The notes under the pieces were generated by a model. The model was not told the origin of the DNA and searched no databases. It saw only the letters and a list, made by a program, of their open reading frames with translations. Shown one piece after another: positions 15,180 through 25,528 of a DNA stretch of 64,000 nt (positions are counted from its first letter, which is position 1; every line of letters starts with the position of its first letter). The DNA comes from Cylindrobasidium torrendii FP15055 ss-10 (Eukaryota > Basidiomycota > Agaricomycetes > Agaricales > Physalacriaceae): assembly GCA_000934385.1 (NCBI GenBank), contig KN880441.1:186001-250000 (forward strand), given 5' to 3'. The translations under genes were made by a program, and so were the position numbers.

Positions 15180-15831
15180 GCTTGCAAATGCAAGATTGGG
15201 TTGAGCAAGTGGTGCAGACGAGACTGTTGAGCAAAGTGGGACGGCAAAGGAGGCTATGGTGGCAGCAGGGAGTAAAAAGCGTCTGGCATGGTCCGTTTGT
15301 ATTGTCCGCCAAAAAGTCCGATCACCACGTGGTGCTTTAAACAAACAATCATGCTTCCGCGGGACCTGATGCCAGCGGTGCAAACAAGAAACATAAACAA
15401 ACCCATAATACGCTTGACATACATATATCCGTTCCCATTATCAGCCTATGATATCGGCATGTCTTTCAAATGTCTTTACCAACGTAACCTAGTCAAATAC
15501 AAACAATTGGTGTGTCATGAGCTTACCTGGCGACCGAGCGACGGACCAGCGCAGAAGATGCGAACACGCGTCTCCCGATTCGTGAGGCGATAACACATTG
15601 CAATTGATGGTGTTGATGGGGCGCAATTCCATTTCGTATGACTTTTTTGCGTTATGTTCTCAAGTGTCTTGTACAGAAGCCCTTGCGAGTGTCCGAATAC
15701 CCTGGCTGGACGCACTTCTGGGCCAAATCGATAAGAGTCTCTCGACTCCATAGATCCGGCACTCAGAGGCAAGCACATATTATACATCGCATTTCCTTCC
15801 ATGACTAGTAGTGTACAGTTCCATTTGTTGA
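15180..15831. other. Intergenic region upstream of gene C
   Basis: About 650 bp hold the presumed promoter of gene C and the 3' flank of the minus-strand gene ending at 15832. No further gene is supported. Confidence 0.35.
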
Positions 15832-16315
15832 TCAGTGCTCCTCGACAAGCTTGTGTACAATCTCCACCGCACGCTTAAACTTGGCTTTGTCCTCCTCTGT
15901 GGCCTGGACCTCGCTCTTCCCACCGCCACAGCCCTGCGGACCACCATTGCACCACATAAAGTCGTCTGCGCCGTACGCTATGCTGGTGTCCAGGCCGTAG
16001 ATATCCTCGCTACCAGGCGGCTGTTCGGTGGGGATCTGCTTCAGGATGGTGTGCAGCTCGTCCATCAGTTCCTCGGGGTGTGGGATGCTCTTTGGGACGG
16101 CGTCCTGTAGGCCTCTGGTTCCAGTCTCACGCGTGGCGGAGGTAACATTGAGCTGGGCACTGTTGAGTGGGCGCGTAACGGTGAAGATTGCGTTCGGCGT
16201 CGGCGGAGCAAAGCCACCAGTGATGCCTTTGCAGACAACGGTGAGCACTACAGTCATCCGCGGATTAGACAGACGCACCTTTCTGGAGGCGCAGCGAGTA
16301 TTCAGAGGGTGGCAT
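15832..16315 (-). CDS. Conserved-looking small protein of unknown function (143 aa)
   Basis: Two exons: 16279-16315 and 15832-16226, separated by a 52 nt phase-1 intron. The protein starts MPPSEYSLRLQKGITGGF, has a short central part (PHPEELMDELHTILKQIP) and ends with a cysteine/glycine patch (DFMWCNGGPQGCGGGKSE) and an acidic/basic helix (KFKRAVEIVHKLVEEH). I do not recognise a family. It lies head-to-head with the microprotein gene at 16490, 174 bp apart start to start, so the two may share a bidirectional promoter. No signal peptide or membrane span is visible. Confidence 0.7.
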
Positions 16316-16403
16316 GGTGGGTGATGGTGTGAAGATAAGAAGGACTGGCCTCTATCATTGTGCGACCCGCTTTGAGTGTGCGACCAATGACGCACGATCA
16401 CGT

Positions 16404-16411
16404 TGACGTCA
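16404..16411. promoter_or_regulatory. CRE-type palindrome TGACGTCA in a divergent promoter
   Basis: A perfect TGACGTCA lies between two divergent start codons (16315 minus, 16490 plus). A CCAAT box is at 16384-16388 and a TATA-like CATATAAG begins at about 16424. This is the consensus for bZIP factors of the ATF/CREB type. The TATA position relative to 16490 fits the plus-strand gene. Confidence 0.5.
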
Positions 16412-16489
16412 GTGGCTGCGGTACATATAAGACGGAAAAGCGGTGTCGGTCGCAGCACTTACCTTTTCACCACCACAACCACAACCGCC

Positions 16490-16735
16490 ATGCCCGCTGC
16501 TCAATCCGCCATGTATCCACCCACACAGGCCCCGTCGGCCAAGCAGCACGCGGCGACGCCCTCTATGTCTGTCTCGACCGAACCCCAGAAGAAGGAGGAG
16601 GAAGCCATGAGGCTTCGAGGAGGCTGCATCCCATGCCCAGTGCGTAGTCCTTCTCTGGCCCTCTACTTTTCTATACTTACTGCATTTTAGGATGGTAGCC
16701 GCTGCTGGATTATCCCCATTCCGTGCTGCTGCTGA
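16490..16735 (+). CDS. Cysteine-ended LRGG microprotein (64 aa)
   Basis: Two exons: 16490-16639 and 16691-16735, with a 51 nt phase-0 intron (donor gtgcg, acceptor tttag). The first 42 residues are Pro/Ala/Ser/Gln/Lys-rich and probably disordered. The last 22 are compact: MRLRGGCIPCP, then DGSRCWIIPIPCCC and stop. Six Cys fall in the last 18 residues, and the chain ends in three consecutive Cys. This could allow metal binding or lipidation at the membrane. The LRGG matches the C-terminus of ubiquitin but is internal here, so no ubiquitin fold is implied. I recall no named family. The 5' leader is CCA-rich, and a TATA-like box and CRE lie upstream. Confidence 0.7.
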
Positions 16736-18221
16736 GCAGCTTTTCCATGACGACTTCACTCCCAAGGACTCTGTATCTATTATCTAGTGTATTCCCTCAC
16801 GACCTGGACAATGATTCTGTGAAAAAATATTGCGCAGCCTCTTCCGCTTTGACTCAACTCGGTCGCATGAACTCTATGAGTTTATTCATTTGTGCTGTTA
16901 CGAAATCGACTGCCCGTTGTCAAGAGCTTCGGCTTTCTAGAGATGTAGCTAAATTGGCCATTAAAGACGAGCTCAAATGCCGCTGGTTTTGCGACAAGCT
17001 GTCGCCGTCTTGGACTTTGACTTCACTGTCCACCGTTTCGGAAGTCCATGCCACTGTCTCGTTCACTTATGTTCATGACGCAGCAGTGCGTCGGTCCAAT
17101 GCCGCTAAGTGACAGTTGCCTCTTGCCCCACGATGTGTGCGCTCATCGCACTGTACGCTGAGAGCACCAAGTAATGGCGGGACACTACCTCGCCTGCGAA
17201 AGCATTAACACCAGATACCTCTACAACCGCAGTACCAAGTAAGATGGGCTTGCGCGACAACGAATCTGCAATTGATAAGATGGCAGACTAGGTGGTGGTA
17301 AGACCAGACCGTGCAAAGTTGCGCCTTCAGCGAGCAAGACAACTAGGCGTGCTGATCCAGGTCACGGTGTGTTCTGCCGAGGAAATGCCACGTCCAAGTC
17401 GAATATCTCTCCAAACCTCTTGCGGCCTTCAGACAGCAGACACTGATGTCCTCTACCACATTCGGGATCATTATCGTTGACCCATATGAGATGGGTACTT
17501 GCCAGCCAGACAAGCCCTTCGGCAAGCCCTTTCTTCAAATAAGTCGGTAAGTGGTACTGACGTCGTGTCCATTAATTCTCCTACTTATTCTATCGCTGCT
17601 CTGACGCCTTTAAGTGTGCCCAGGGCTGAGAACGTGTCGCTGATTATCGATGTCCAATCACGGCATCCTTTGACGGCCTCTGATGCGTCCTTTGTCACTT
17701 CTATGCTAGATTGTCGCAACGCGTAGTATTTTTGCATAACCTGCACGTATGTGTAAATTCCAAGCATAGAATACATACACCGGACAAGCAAATTCGATGG
17801 CTCGTTATTAACGACAAAGATTATATACATGTTCTTCGAACACAAGGAGCTTGCTGGATGTACTATAATTCATTTCACGCCCTAATATTTGCTCGAATTC
17901 ACAAAAACATGGATGACAACACGTTGCAACATTTGCACTCGAGTCCGTCATATTTGTCAGATTCTGTGTGAGACTTTCCTAATCCGACACGATCTGTGTC
18001 GTGGATCAATCTTCCGGTTCTCGGGTTTCTCCGGCGACAATCATATATATTTGGGTTCCGTTTCCTTCTTGTCCCCTCACCACCACGATAATCATTTGGT
18101 CTCGCTGTCCCACGAACGGCACGTTTCGAACGACTATCAACTGTGCTTGCACCTGCCCAGTGTGTAGTCTTCGTCTCGTGTCTCTTTCCCGTTAAGACAT
18201 TTATAGATCCCTCAACTAGCA
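16736..18221. other. Intergenic region upstream of gene D
   Basis: 1.49 kb between the LRGG microprotein and gene D. An open frame of 129 codons near 16723-17112 has no family resemblance and overlaps the microprotein 3' end, so it is not called. Pyrimidine-rich leader-like sequence precedes the ATG at 18222. Confidence 0.4.
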
Positions 18222-20351
18222 ATGGTCCTTCGCACCCGAACCACAGCCTCGCCGGTCGTCGGCCGTCACAACCTCCGAGTCATAAATCCCCTTAGAGAAT
18301 TCTTCGCAGCAAAATTGGCTACCAGACAGGCAATGTACGACAAAGAGAATAGTCTCAAGTCTCAACAGGATCCAATCCAGAAGCCGCACGTCCTTGGTGT
18401 CAGGAACGGTGTCCCAGTCGTGACCGTTGAAGCCGACATCCTTAGGCCTTCCCGCAAGCAGCGGCGCCACGCTACATTGCCTCATGCCCGGCCATCCGAG
18501 TCGGGACTCCACGTATCTCCGCTCAAGGAAATTCCTGGTGCCCCTTTTGATTGCGTTGACGAGTTTGGCAGGCTAGTTCCCGCGGCGTACATTGGGACTA
18601 AGTCTCCCGACTCCCTCTCCTCTCCAAAACATTTTCCTTTCCCTGAGTCTGACGACGATGGCTCTGTATTGGATCACGAATCTGGGGCCCTTGGACGCGT
18701 CCACAATTTCGACAATGATGCCGCTCGTTGTCACGATTTGAAAAGTCTCTCCTCGGCCGCTGTGTCTTCTTCTTTGCTGGATACGCGCTCGGTTCTCGTC
18801 GATAAACCCTTGCCCTCCAGGCCATATCCGACTATCAGCGAGCTCAATAATATGCCTGGAAGAGTCATGTCCGCGGACGAGATTCTGCAATGTCTTTATG
18901 ACTTAGGCTTTGTTAAACCACCTTCTGCTTCTCCAGACGGGAAACCTACATCCGTTTCATCCTCATCTACCTCTCCGTTAGTCCTTGACCCCGACAACCT
19001 GTCCGGTATCATGTCGAAGAGCGAGATAATCCAGGGTGTCGTTAGTGCTGAACTCATTGCGTCCACGGAGGAAACTGGCACCGAGCCCGTTGAAAAGGAG
19101 AAGAGTGCTCCGAGCCCGGCGACTCTTTTGACGACCTCTGCAAAAATGGTTGAGTACCGTCTTCACCCTGCGAATAAGTTCCCGCGCCGTCGTGGGGTTA
19201 CAAAGCAAGATGTTGCCGATTCTATCAACAGGAGCCTCCCAGCGCACCTCACAAAAGAGGCGATGGTCGTTCACGGTGTTTTGGTATATGTCCCCTGCAG
19301 CGACGCTGATTGGGACATTCGTGAGCAGGAGATCGAGAAGAAGGAGCGTGAGCGGATCATGGAGAATGAGGAAGAGAAGACTCTCTGTGCTGGCAAAAAG
19401 CTTCATGACAGTCTCGCAATGGTCTTGGCCGCATTTCTATTCTCTTCGATGACGGGATTGTCTATGGAGGAACTCGAGGAAAAAATTCCGTAGGTGTCTA
19501 TCCAGATAATCTCCGTTTCGATGCTAACATACTTGCAGGAACTTCATGGAGACACAATACTTTTACTTCATCGCTGAGAGTCTTATTGAAGTCGTTGAGC
19601 AAAACGGCGCCGACAGCATCACTCTAGCACACGCGTGTGCTCTCATTAGCCGGCTTTTTCGCTGTGCAAAGGTCAACGTCGAAGACCGGGAAACTAATGA
19701 GCTCGTCATCTCCACAGCGTTCGTGAACATTCTTGTCGCTTCATTTCGTATCGCGCATGGCGCCGTGCACGACGATACCAAGAGCCATGCGATGAGAGGA
19801 TGGTGAGTAGCATCTACTTCGGCCTGGTGTCCCTTACTGATGAGCTTTGTAGGTCAAAATTACTGAAGGGCATCAGCGCGTCAAGGATTGAATCCCTGTT
19901 GTTGAAAGCTCTCGACATGCAAATCCATCTGTGCTCTGCGGAGTTAGCAAGCATCCTGCTCGACCTAGAGACGTTTTCACACACGATTGTGAGTCGACAA
20001 TGGCAGGGCGCGTACGCAATGGAGCTGCATACCGTCCTTCGAAACTTCTGGTCGAACGGCATGGACAAGCTACCCAACAAGCTGGTGTATCCAACGAGCG
20101 ATTTCACGGCTCCGGAGTTTGGGTCAGAGAGAGTTTGGGCCGTCGAGCGTCTTATGCAAGGACTGGGTAAGGGCAGACCTTTGGCTATGACGATGATTGA
20201 CAAGAGAACCAAGGGTCAGAAGGCTTCGCTTTGGGTGCAGGAGAAAATTGAGGCTTTCAGCCTTCACCTCGAAATGATCTTTCGAGCCCATCTTCTTCAC
20301 CGGTGGTTTATCGCGCAAAGCGTAATTGAGCGCGTCCTGTTGGGGCTGTAA
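18222..20351 (+). CDS. Cyclin-fold-like paralogue D (676 aa)
   Basis: Three exons: 18222-19489, 19539-19802, 19853-20351; introns are 49 and 50 nt, both phase 2, the second splitting W511 (TG|G). It is the longest member. The N-terminal ~300 residues are polar and disordered. Residues ~320-420 carry the module shared with A and F: INRSLPAHLTKEAMVVHG, a Lys/Glu helix, VLAAFLFSSMTGL. The cyclin-box-like half has NGADSITLAHACALISRLF, VASFRIAHGAVHDD and IESLLLKALDMQIHL. The Lys expected at the end of helix 3 in CDK-binding cyclins is not obvious here. The C-terminal tail (TAPEFGSERVWAVERLMQG) resembles that of gene A (TAPEPGTGRMQAIESLVG). Cyclin-like function is inferred only. Confidence 0.78.
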
Positions 20352-20950
20352 GTGGCTATGCTGAGATACTTTGCCATGTTGTATATTAGTGTTACTGTAT
20401 TTTTAGCGACCGTGTTGTAATCGACACAATATATCCTCAAAGTTAGATGTGGACAGACATCGTAGTTCTGAACGTGAGAATGAGCCATGCAATTCACCGC
20501 ATTCATTGCCTGAGGACAAGGAAGAAGAAAGAAACGCTGCAGCACACGGAAGCATAGTCCAGAGACGCACATACTTTGGAATCACCCGAGTGCTTCGAAG
20601 CTGCTTGGCACGTCGCTAGTGGTTCTAAGTCAAAACCACACCCATCTCTATATAGCGCACAGATGGGACTTACATAAGAATTTAATCGCCGTCTCCGCAC
20701 TCCTCGCAGCGTCCTCGTCACGACTCGCTTTGCAGTCCCATAAGAAATCGTGGTATGCAGACAAGACGCGACTTGCCGACAGGCCGGGCGCTGGCTGCCG
20801 ATGATTGCCGAAGAGCCTGGATGGCATTCTCAGGTTACTTACTAAATCATAAGTTCGTTCATTTATATCGATTTGGGGTTCTTGTTAACGGACAATAGAT
20901 GCTGCATTGGCTTTTGACTTGCGGTCACGCATTGACCGTTGCAAGCAATT

Positions 20951-20980
20951 GCAAGAACACTGCAAGAACCTTCAAGAACA
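20951..20980 (+). promoter_or_regulatory. Three phased CAAGAAC repeats
   Basis: The heptamer CAAGAAC occurs at 20952-20958, 20963-20969 and 20973-20979, spaced 11 and 10 bp, about one DNA turn each. The cluster sits 86 bp upstream of the gene E TATA box and is preceded by TTGCAAGCAATTGCAAG-type sequence. A transcription-factor array is inferred. Confidence 0.4.
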
Positions 20981-21064
20981 AGTGCCATTGTGACATGCTG
21001 ATCGGCACGACCCTGGCCATTGTTCAATGTCTTTTGTCAAGGGATATGCGGCACACTTCCGCTC

Positions 21065-21071
21065 TATAAAA
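21065..21071 (+). promoter_or_regulatory. TATA box of gene E
   Basis: TATAAAA lies 110 bp before the ATG at 21181, with pyrimidine-rich leader sequence between. Confidence 0.5.
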
Positions 21072-21180
21072 GAGTTCCTGTCTTCAACAACCACATCCAA
21101 CTTTTTTCCGCCTCAAGAACGAGAAGTGTCAGTGATAAAACACTTTCTACTTTTTGTTCGTCTAGAGCTCCTCCGACGAT

Positions 21181-22159
21181 ATGGCCTCAGTCATCCAAGT
21201 ACACGAGTCTTCTACAAAGACTAGAATACCAGCTCTTCTGATAAACATCACGCTACGAGTTCCAGCACGAGGAGATGTAGAGACCCACAAAGTCGCGCTA
21301 GGTGCAGTCATTGAATCCGATGGATTCTACTTGCCTCTTTCAAAGGTCACTGTTCGTGATCCACTCAGCAACTGCTCGCACCTCCGACGCGGTCTCGTAC
21401 AGTTCTGCGTCGCCCAAATCATTGCATCAACGGCCGGAATGGGCTTGAGTCAAGCAAACCAGTACGCATTTTTTTCTTAATATTTCCGTCTCATCTGCTA
21501 AGTTTCGTTTAAGGCTTTTTGATGCTGAAACATACTACACTCTTGCCACATATTTCTTTGACATCATAGATCCTCTCGGGGGAGATACAAAGACAGTCTT
21601 TGCCGCTCTTCTTCTCATCAAGGAACTATTCAGTCACGACACGCTCAATGTCACTGATGCACGCCCCGATGTTCTTGCCCTCACTCTCCGACGCCTATTC
21701 ATTGTTGCGCTACTTCTTGCTCAGGAGTTGAGTCGAGAGAGAACTAATTGTAGGGCTACGCGTGTTTGGTACGTTTCTACAATGCGAAAACACACGCGTG
21801 CAGCACTTATCTGACACTCATACAGGGCACAAAGTCTTGGATATACGAGCTCATCGGAAAATCTAACGACCATGTTACAATTGTTTTTCGATGCCCTGGG
21901 AAGCCGTACTGGAGGTACGAATATCCTCCATGATGAGCACAATTGGGATGCACTTTCCCAAGCCAGTCGTCGTTACGATATATACTCTCTTGATGAAAGT
22001 CTGGGTCGCGAGAGAAACGCAGTACACGCAGCTCTATTGCACGATATGCGCTCTGTGGACTTTGGATATCGGGCGCGATATCCGGGGAGCGGCCGCGACC
22101 AGTGGAATCAGCAAGCTGCGATACTTGCTATCCTGAATAGTATCCTGGATGTTGATTAA
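21181..22159 (+). CDS. Cyclin-fold-like paralogue E, short form (289 aa)
   Basis: Three exons: 21181-21461, 21514-21768, 21826-22159; introns are 52 and 57 nt, both phase 2, the second splitting W179. This member lacks the long disordered N-terminus of the others; only about 95 residues precede the cyclin-like region. Helices matching the family are DTKTVFAALLLIKELF and LRRLFIVALLLAQE, then W179 and MLQLFFDALGSR. The Lys of genes B and C is replaced by Glu in LAQE. The C-terminal part after residue ~200 (DIYSLDESLGRERNAVHAAL) has no counterpart in the other five. It may be a diverged or minimal copy. The family assignment rests on shared intron sites and helix pattern. Confidence 0.7.
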
Positions 22160-22959
22160 ATGAACTATTAGTATTTCCTGTTATTTCCTTTTGCTCTTCC
22201 TCACCATAATTATGTACAGTATTTGTATTTAGAGTTAGTATTCATGCGTTATAGACTTCATCCCTGCGGCTGTGAGCACGAAATTTGCCCTCTTCAAGCA
22301 CTGATAACTCCAGACACCATCATAACTCCACAAAAAATGCTCATGAAGACTCGCGACGGATAGCAACATTGTAGGAGCCTCGCGGCGCCGTCGTGCCGCA
22401 TCTAACGACGTGAACTACGTTCAAGGCGCACGGCATCGGGAAGTATGCATGGTAAGGTAGGTGGACAGATATCCGCATGAAACGAAGACTATGTCTCTGG
22501 TGCAGCATGTCTGTCTGGCAGATCTGGAGCGCCTATCTGTCCAATCCAAAGGAACCCGGCATTGACTAATTGACCGGGACAATAGGCGTCTGCCAACGCT
22601 TAGCGCAGACCTCATGGTGATCTACTCAAGTTTATCCGGTAGCGGAGCGAGTGAGACGGAATGCCCAGATTCTCGACTCTGAAATCAAATCCTTAGTCAC
22701 GAACCTTCCATTTTTGGGCTATTCGTGTCGCGCCATTGTAAGGGTCCCAACTTCGTGCGTGCGGAAGTCCCGTTCTTATTTGTATTCGTTGGTGGATATC
22801 TCTAGGGGTGTAAATTCGTTTCTTAAATACTTGGTACCGCGCTGCTTGCTTTTCCCTTCAGACTCTCAAACAAGACTGCTAGTGCAAACCAACGTACTGC
22901 TGATAACTTTGACTATCGGTGCGTCGCATTCGCTCCAAATGGACTATGCTTTCTAACCG
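22160..22959. other. Intergenic region between genes E and F
   Basis: 800 bp with no credible gene, repeat or RNA. The last 150 bp should form the promoter and leader of gene F. Confidence 0.35.
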
Positions 22960-24833
22960 ATGCGCGTAGTGGTACTGCCAATGACCTGTACCGTTCCCCT
23001 TGCCTCCACGGCGGCGCCGCTGGCCGGCAATTTCCCCAACCCCGCCGACATGGCTATCGCATACAAGGCCAATTCAGATGATCCCATTACCAACGATGGC
23101 GCTGTCATGCAGCGCATCCCGACCAAGAGGGCCAGCGCCCTCAGCCTCAAGGACAACAACGTCGATCCCTCTTTTCACCACGACCTCTGCGATTACGGCG
23201 CAGGTGTAAACATTCATGCGTACATCAGTGCTCCCTCTACCGAATCGCTTGATTTCATCCTCCGCTGCCCTCCCTCCACGCCTATCAGCAACAACGGGTC
23301 TGTGTCGCTTTCCGGACGTGAGGCCATGCTTCACGGGCTTTCCGGCCCCGGAGGCGGGATTGAATCGAGCTACGCTCAGGCTCGCGCCGCCCTTCCTGCC
23401 TCTGAGATAGAGGTCGCCACCAATGGCGGAATATCCGGAGCAATGGACGAATATCTGGAAGCGACCGTCGGGTCCCGTTCCTCCAGGACTGTGTCGCCCT
23501 ATGCCGGTTCTCGCTCAGCGGACACCGTATCGTCTGCGAGTGAATGCGGAGCCGCCGTCGTATCCCCTTCAAGCTCCCCTCAGCCATCAGAGGACTTGAC
23601 GGGCAGGACCATCCACCCTCTTGAGCATACCGCGCGCATACGCGGCATCACACTGGAGCATTTGGCGAAAGAAATCAACAAACGTCTTCCGGCACACCTG
23701 TCGTATGAAGCAGAGGTTGTTTGTGGACGTCTGGTTTATGCTCGCTGCAGCGACACAGACCTCCAGATTCGTCAGGAAATAAAGTTGAGGAATTTAGACA
23801 GAGAGGTCGAGAGGTTGACAGAGGAGGCAGAGCTTTGTGACAATGGATACCTCCACGAGGCTCTTGGGCGCGTCCTCGCTCCTCTTCTCTTTTGCTATGC
23901 GGCAAACTTGCCACTCGACATGGTTTACATTGGCCTCAGGCGAGTAGTCCACGTTAGTTCGAGGCTTGTATGCTGACTGCACCTTTAGCGAACATATCGA
24001 TTCCCCAGAATACGACCTAGCCGTTGAGGATATTCTGAAAGTCCTCAGAGTCAACGGTGGTGATAGTCTCGTCTTTGTTTATGCATGCGCCTTAGTCGGA
24101 AGGCTCTTCCACTTTGTCCATGCCGATATCAAGCTCGGCTGGTATCTTGACTGCGTGGATGTTAGCGAGACATTCATCGACATTCTGGTTGGCGCATTCC
24201 GTATCGCACACGGGGCTGTACACGACAAGCTTAACGATGAGCGCATGCTAAGGTGGTCAGTCTTCACTCTTTTTTTGCGTTCGTGAATTCACACCTTGTA
24301 GGGCGCGCTTCTGTGACGGCAACGATGGCTCTGTATCGAAAGTCGAATACCTCTGGCTGAAAGCCCTTGGCTTCCAGATGTGCGTTACTGCGTCCGAAAT
24401 GTACAAGACCATCGACGAGCTCAAGACATTCGCGGAAATGGTGGCTTCTTCCGGAGGTCTTCGACCGAACGCTCTGAGCGTCATGGGGAAATTTTGGCAG
24501 AACGCCTTGGATAAATTGACGCCAGAGCATCGTGAAGGGAAGCAGACTACCTTGGAAGCACCAGAGGCCGGGACGCCGAGAATGGACGCGCTCCAGTGTC
24601 TCTTGGGCGGGCTGACGAATGGGAGGCCACTACTACTTCGTGTTGAGGACGTGAAAGTCTTCTCTTACAGCGTCGGTTGGCCTGGCTCCTCCAAGAATGC
24701 AACCAAATGCGACGAAGGTGGGAAAGCGGAGAAGACTGGAAAGATGGCTGTGGGAAAGTTGCAGGCGAAGGCAAAGTTGTGCTGGAAGAAGGGTGCCAGG
24801 GCTGTACGTCGTGGACTGCGCGTGCAAGGCTAA
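22960..24833 (+). CDS. Cyclin-fold-like paralogue F (592 aa)
   Basis: Three exons: 22960-23939, 23989-24255, 24302-24833. Intron 1 (49 nt) has a GC donor (CTCAG|gcgagt), because no GT nearby keeps the frame; intron 2 (46 nt) splits W416 as TG|G. The disordered N-terminus is rich in Ser, Ala and Pro. The shared module is LAKEINKRLPAHLSYEAEVV, a charged helix and VLAPLLFCYAANLPLD. The cyclin-box-like region is NGGDSLVFVYACALVGRLF, LVGAFRIAHGAVHDK and VEYLWLKALGFQMCV. A basic Lys/Arg-rich tail ends the protein. It is closest to A and D. A cyclin-like role is inferred from pattern only. Confidence 0.78.
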
Positions 24834-25528
24834 TTCATGCGCTATTCCGGTAGTGTTAGTGTAGTCGTACCAGTCTATGCCACATACCGAGTGCGATGTT
24901 TGCTACGTGTATTATGCAGTATCACTACGCGGTCAGTGTCTGTGCCAATTTACGCATCTTTTCCGAGAATGTTGCCTGAGAATAAGTAATGAGAGCATGG
25001 AAAGGATTTCAATATGAGATGGCGCGCTATGTGCGAGATTTCCCGCGCTCCAAAGGACGCGGACTTGCAAACAAGGTTTTCCTCTGATGAAGCTGTCTTT
25101 ATGCCGATGGGAATCTCAATGGATGTGAGAAGTGGGCTAGGGAAGTATTTTCAAGACCAATCCCAGAATGCTCTTGGTGTTTGCAGAGCTAAGAAGGCGC
25201 CGAGTGGTGGAAAGATGTAGTTGAAGGTCTCGATCGCTCACACATAACTTAGTGATTGCACTCTTTACTTTTATACTTTGCCCGCCATTGTCATGTTGTG
25301 CAACTGACGTGGTCATGTTATATTCTATAACTGCGCCTCGACCCGCATACACATCTTCCCATGCGCCAATCTGCCAAATGCAAAACAGCGCAATGCGCAT
25401 CTGATCCGCCTGGCCGTCGTAAGGTTAGGGTTCCGACATTTGGGTTTTGACGGCCACGACGATCGCCCGTCCGGTACGCAAAGCACTTGCGGTTTCTGGG
25501 TGCATCTAATTGACAATTTATAGGATGA
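24834..25528. other. Intergenic region between gene F and the PPR-like gene
   Basis: 695 bp without a supported gene. A second ATG, in another frame, lies 4 nt upstream of the start at 25529 and overlaps it. Confidence 0.35.

Larger units (their letters stand above)
20352..21180. other. Intergenic region upstream of gene E
   Basis: 829 bp between genes D and E. It contains three phased CAAGAAC repeats and a TATA box, listed separately. No gene is supported. Confidence 0.45.

Noticed and set aside
16608..16639. LRGG motif as a ubiquitin-like processing site
   Set aside because: There is no ubiquitin fold before it and the motif is not at a C-terminus. The resemblance is four residues only.
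16723..17112. 129-codon plus-strand frame after the LRGG microprotein
   Set aside because: It overlaps the microprotein's last exon in another frame and resembles no protein family. Likely 3' untranslated sequence.
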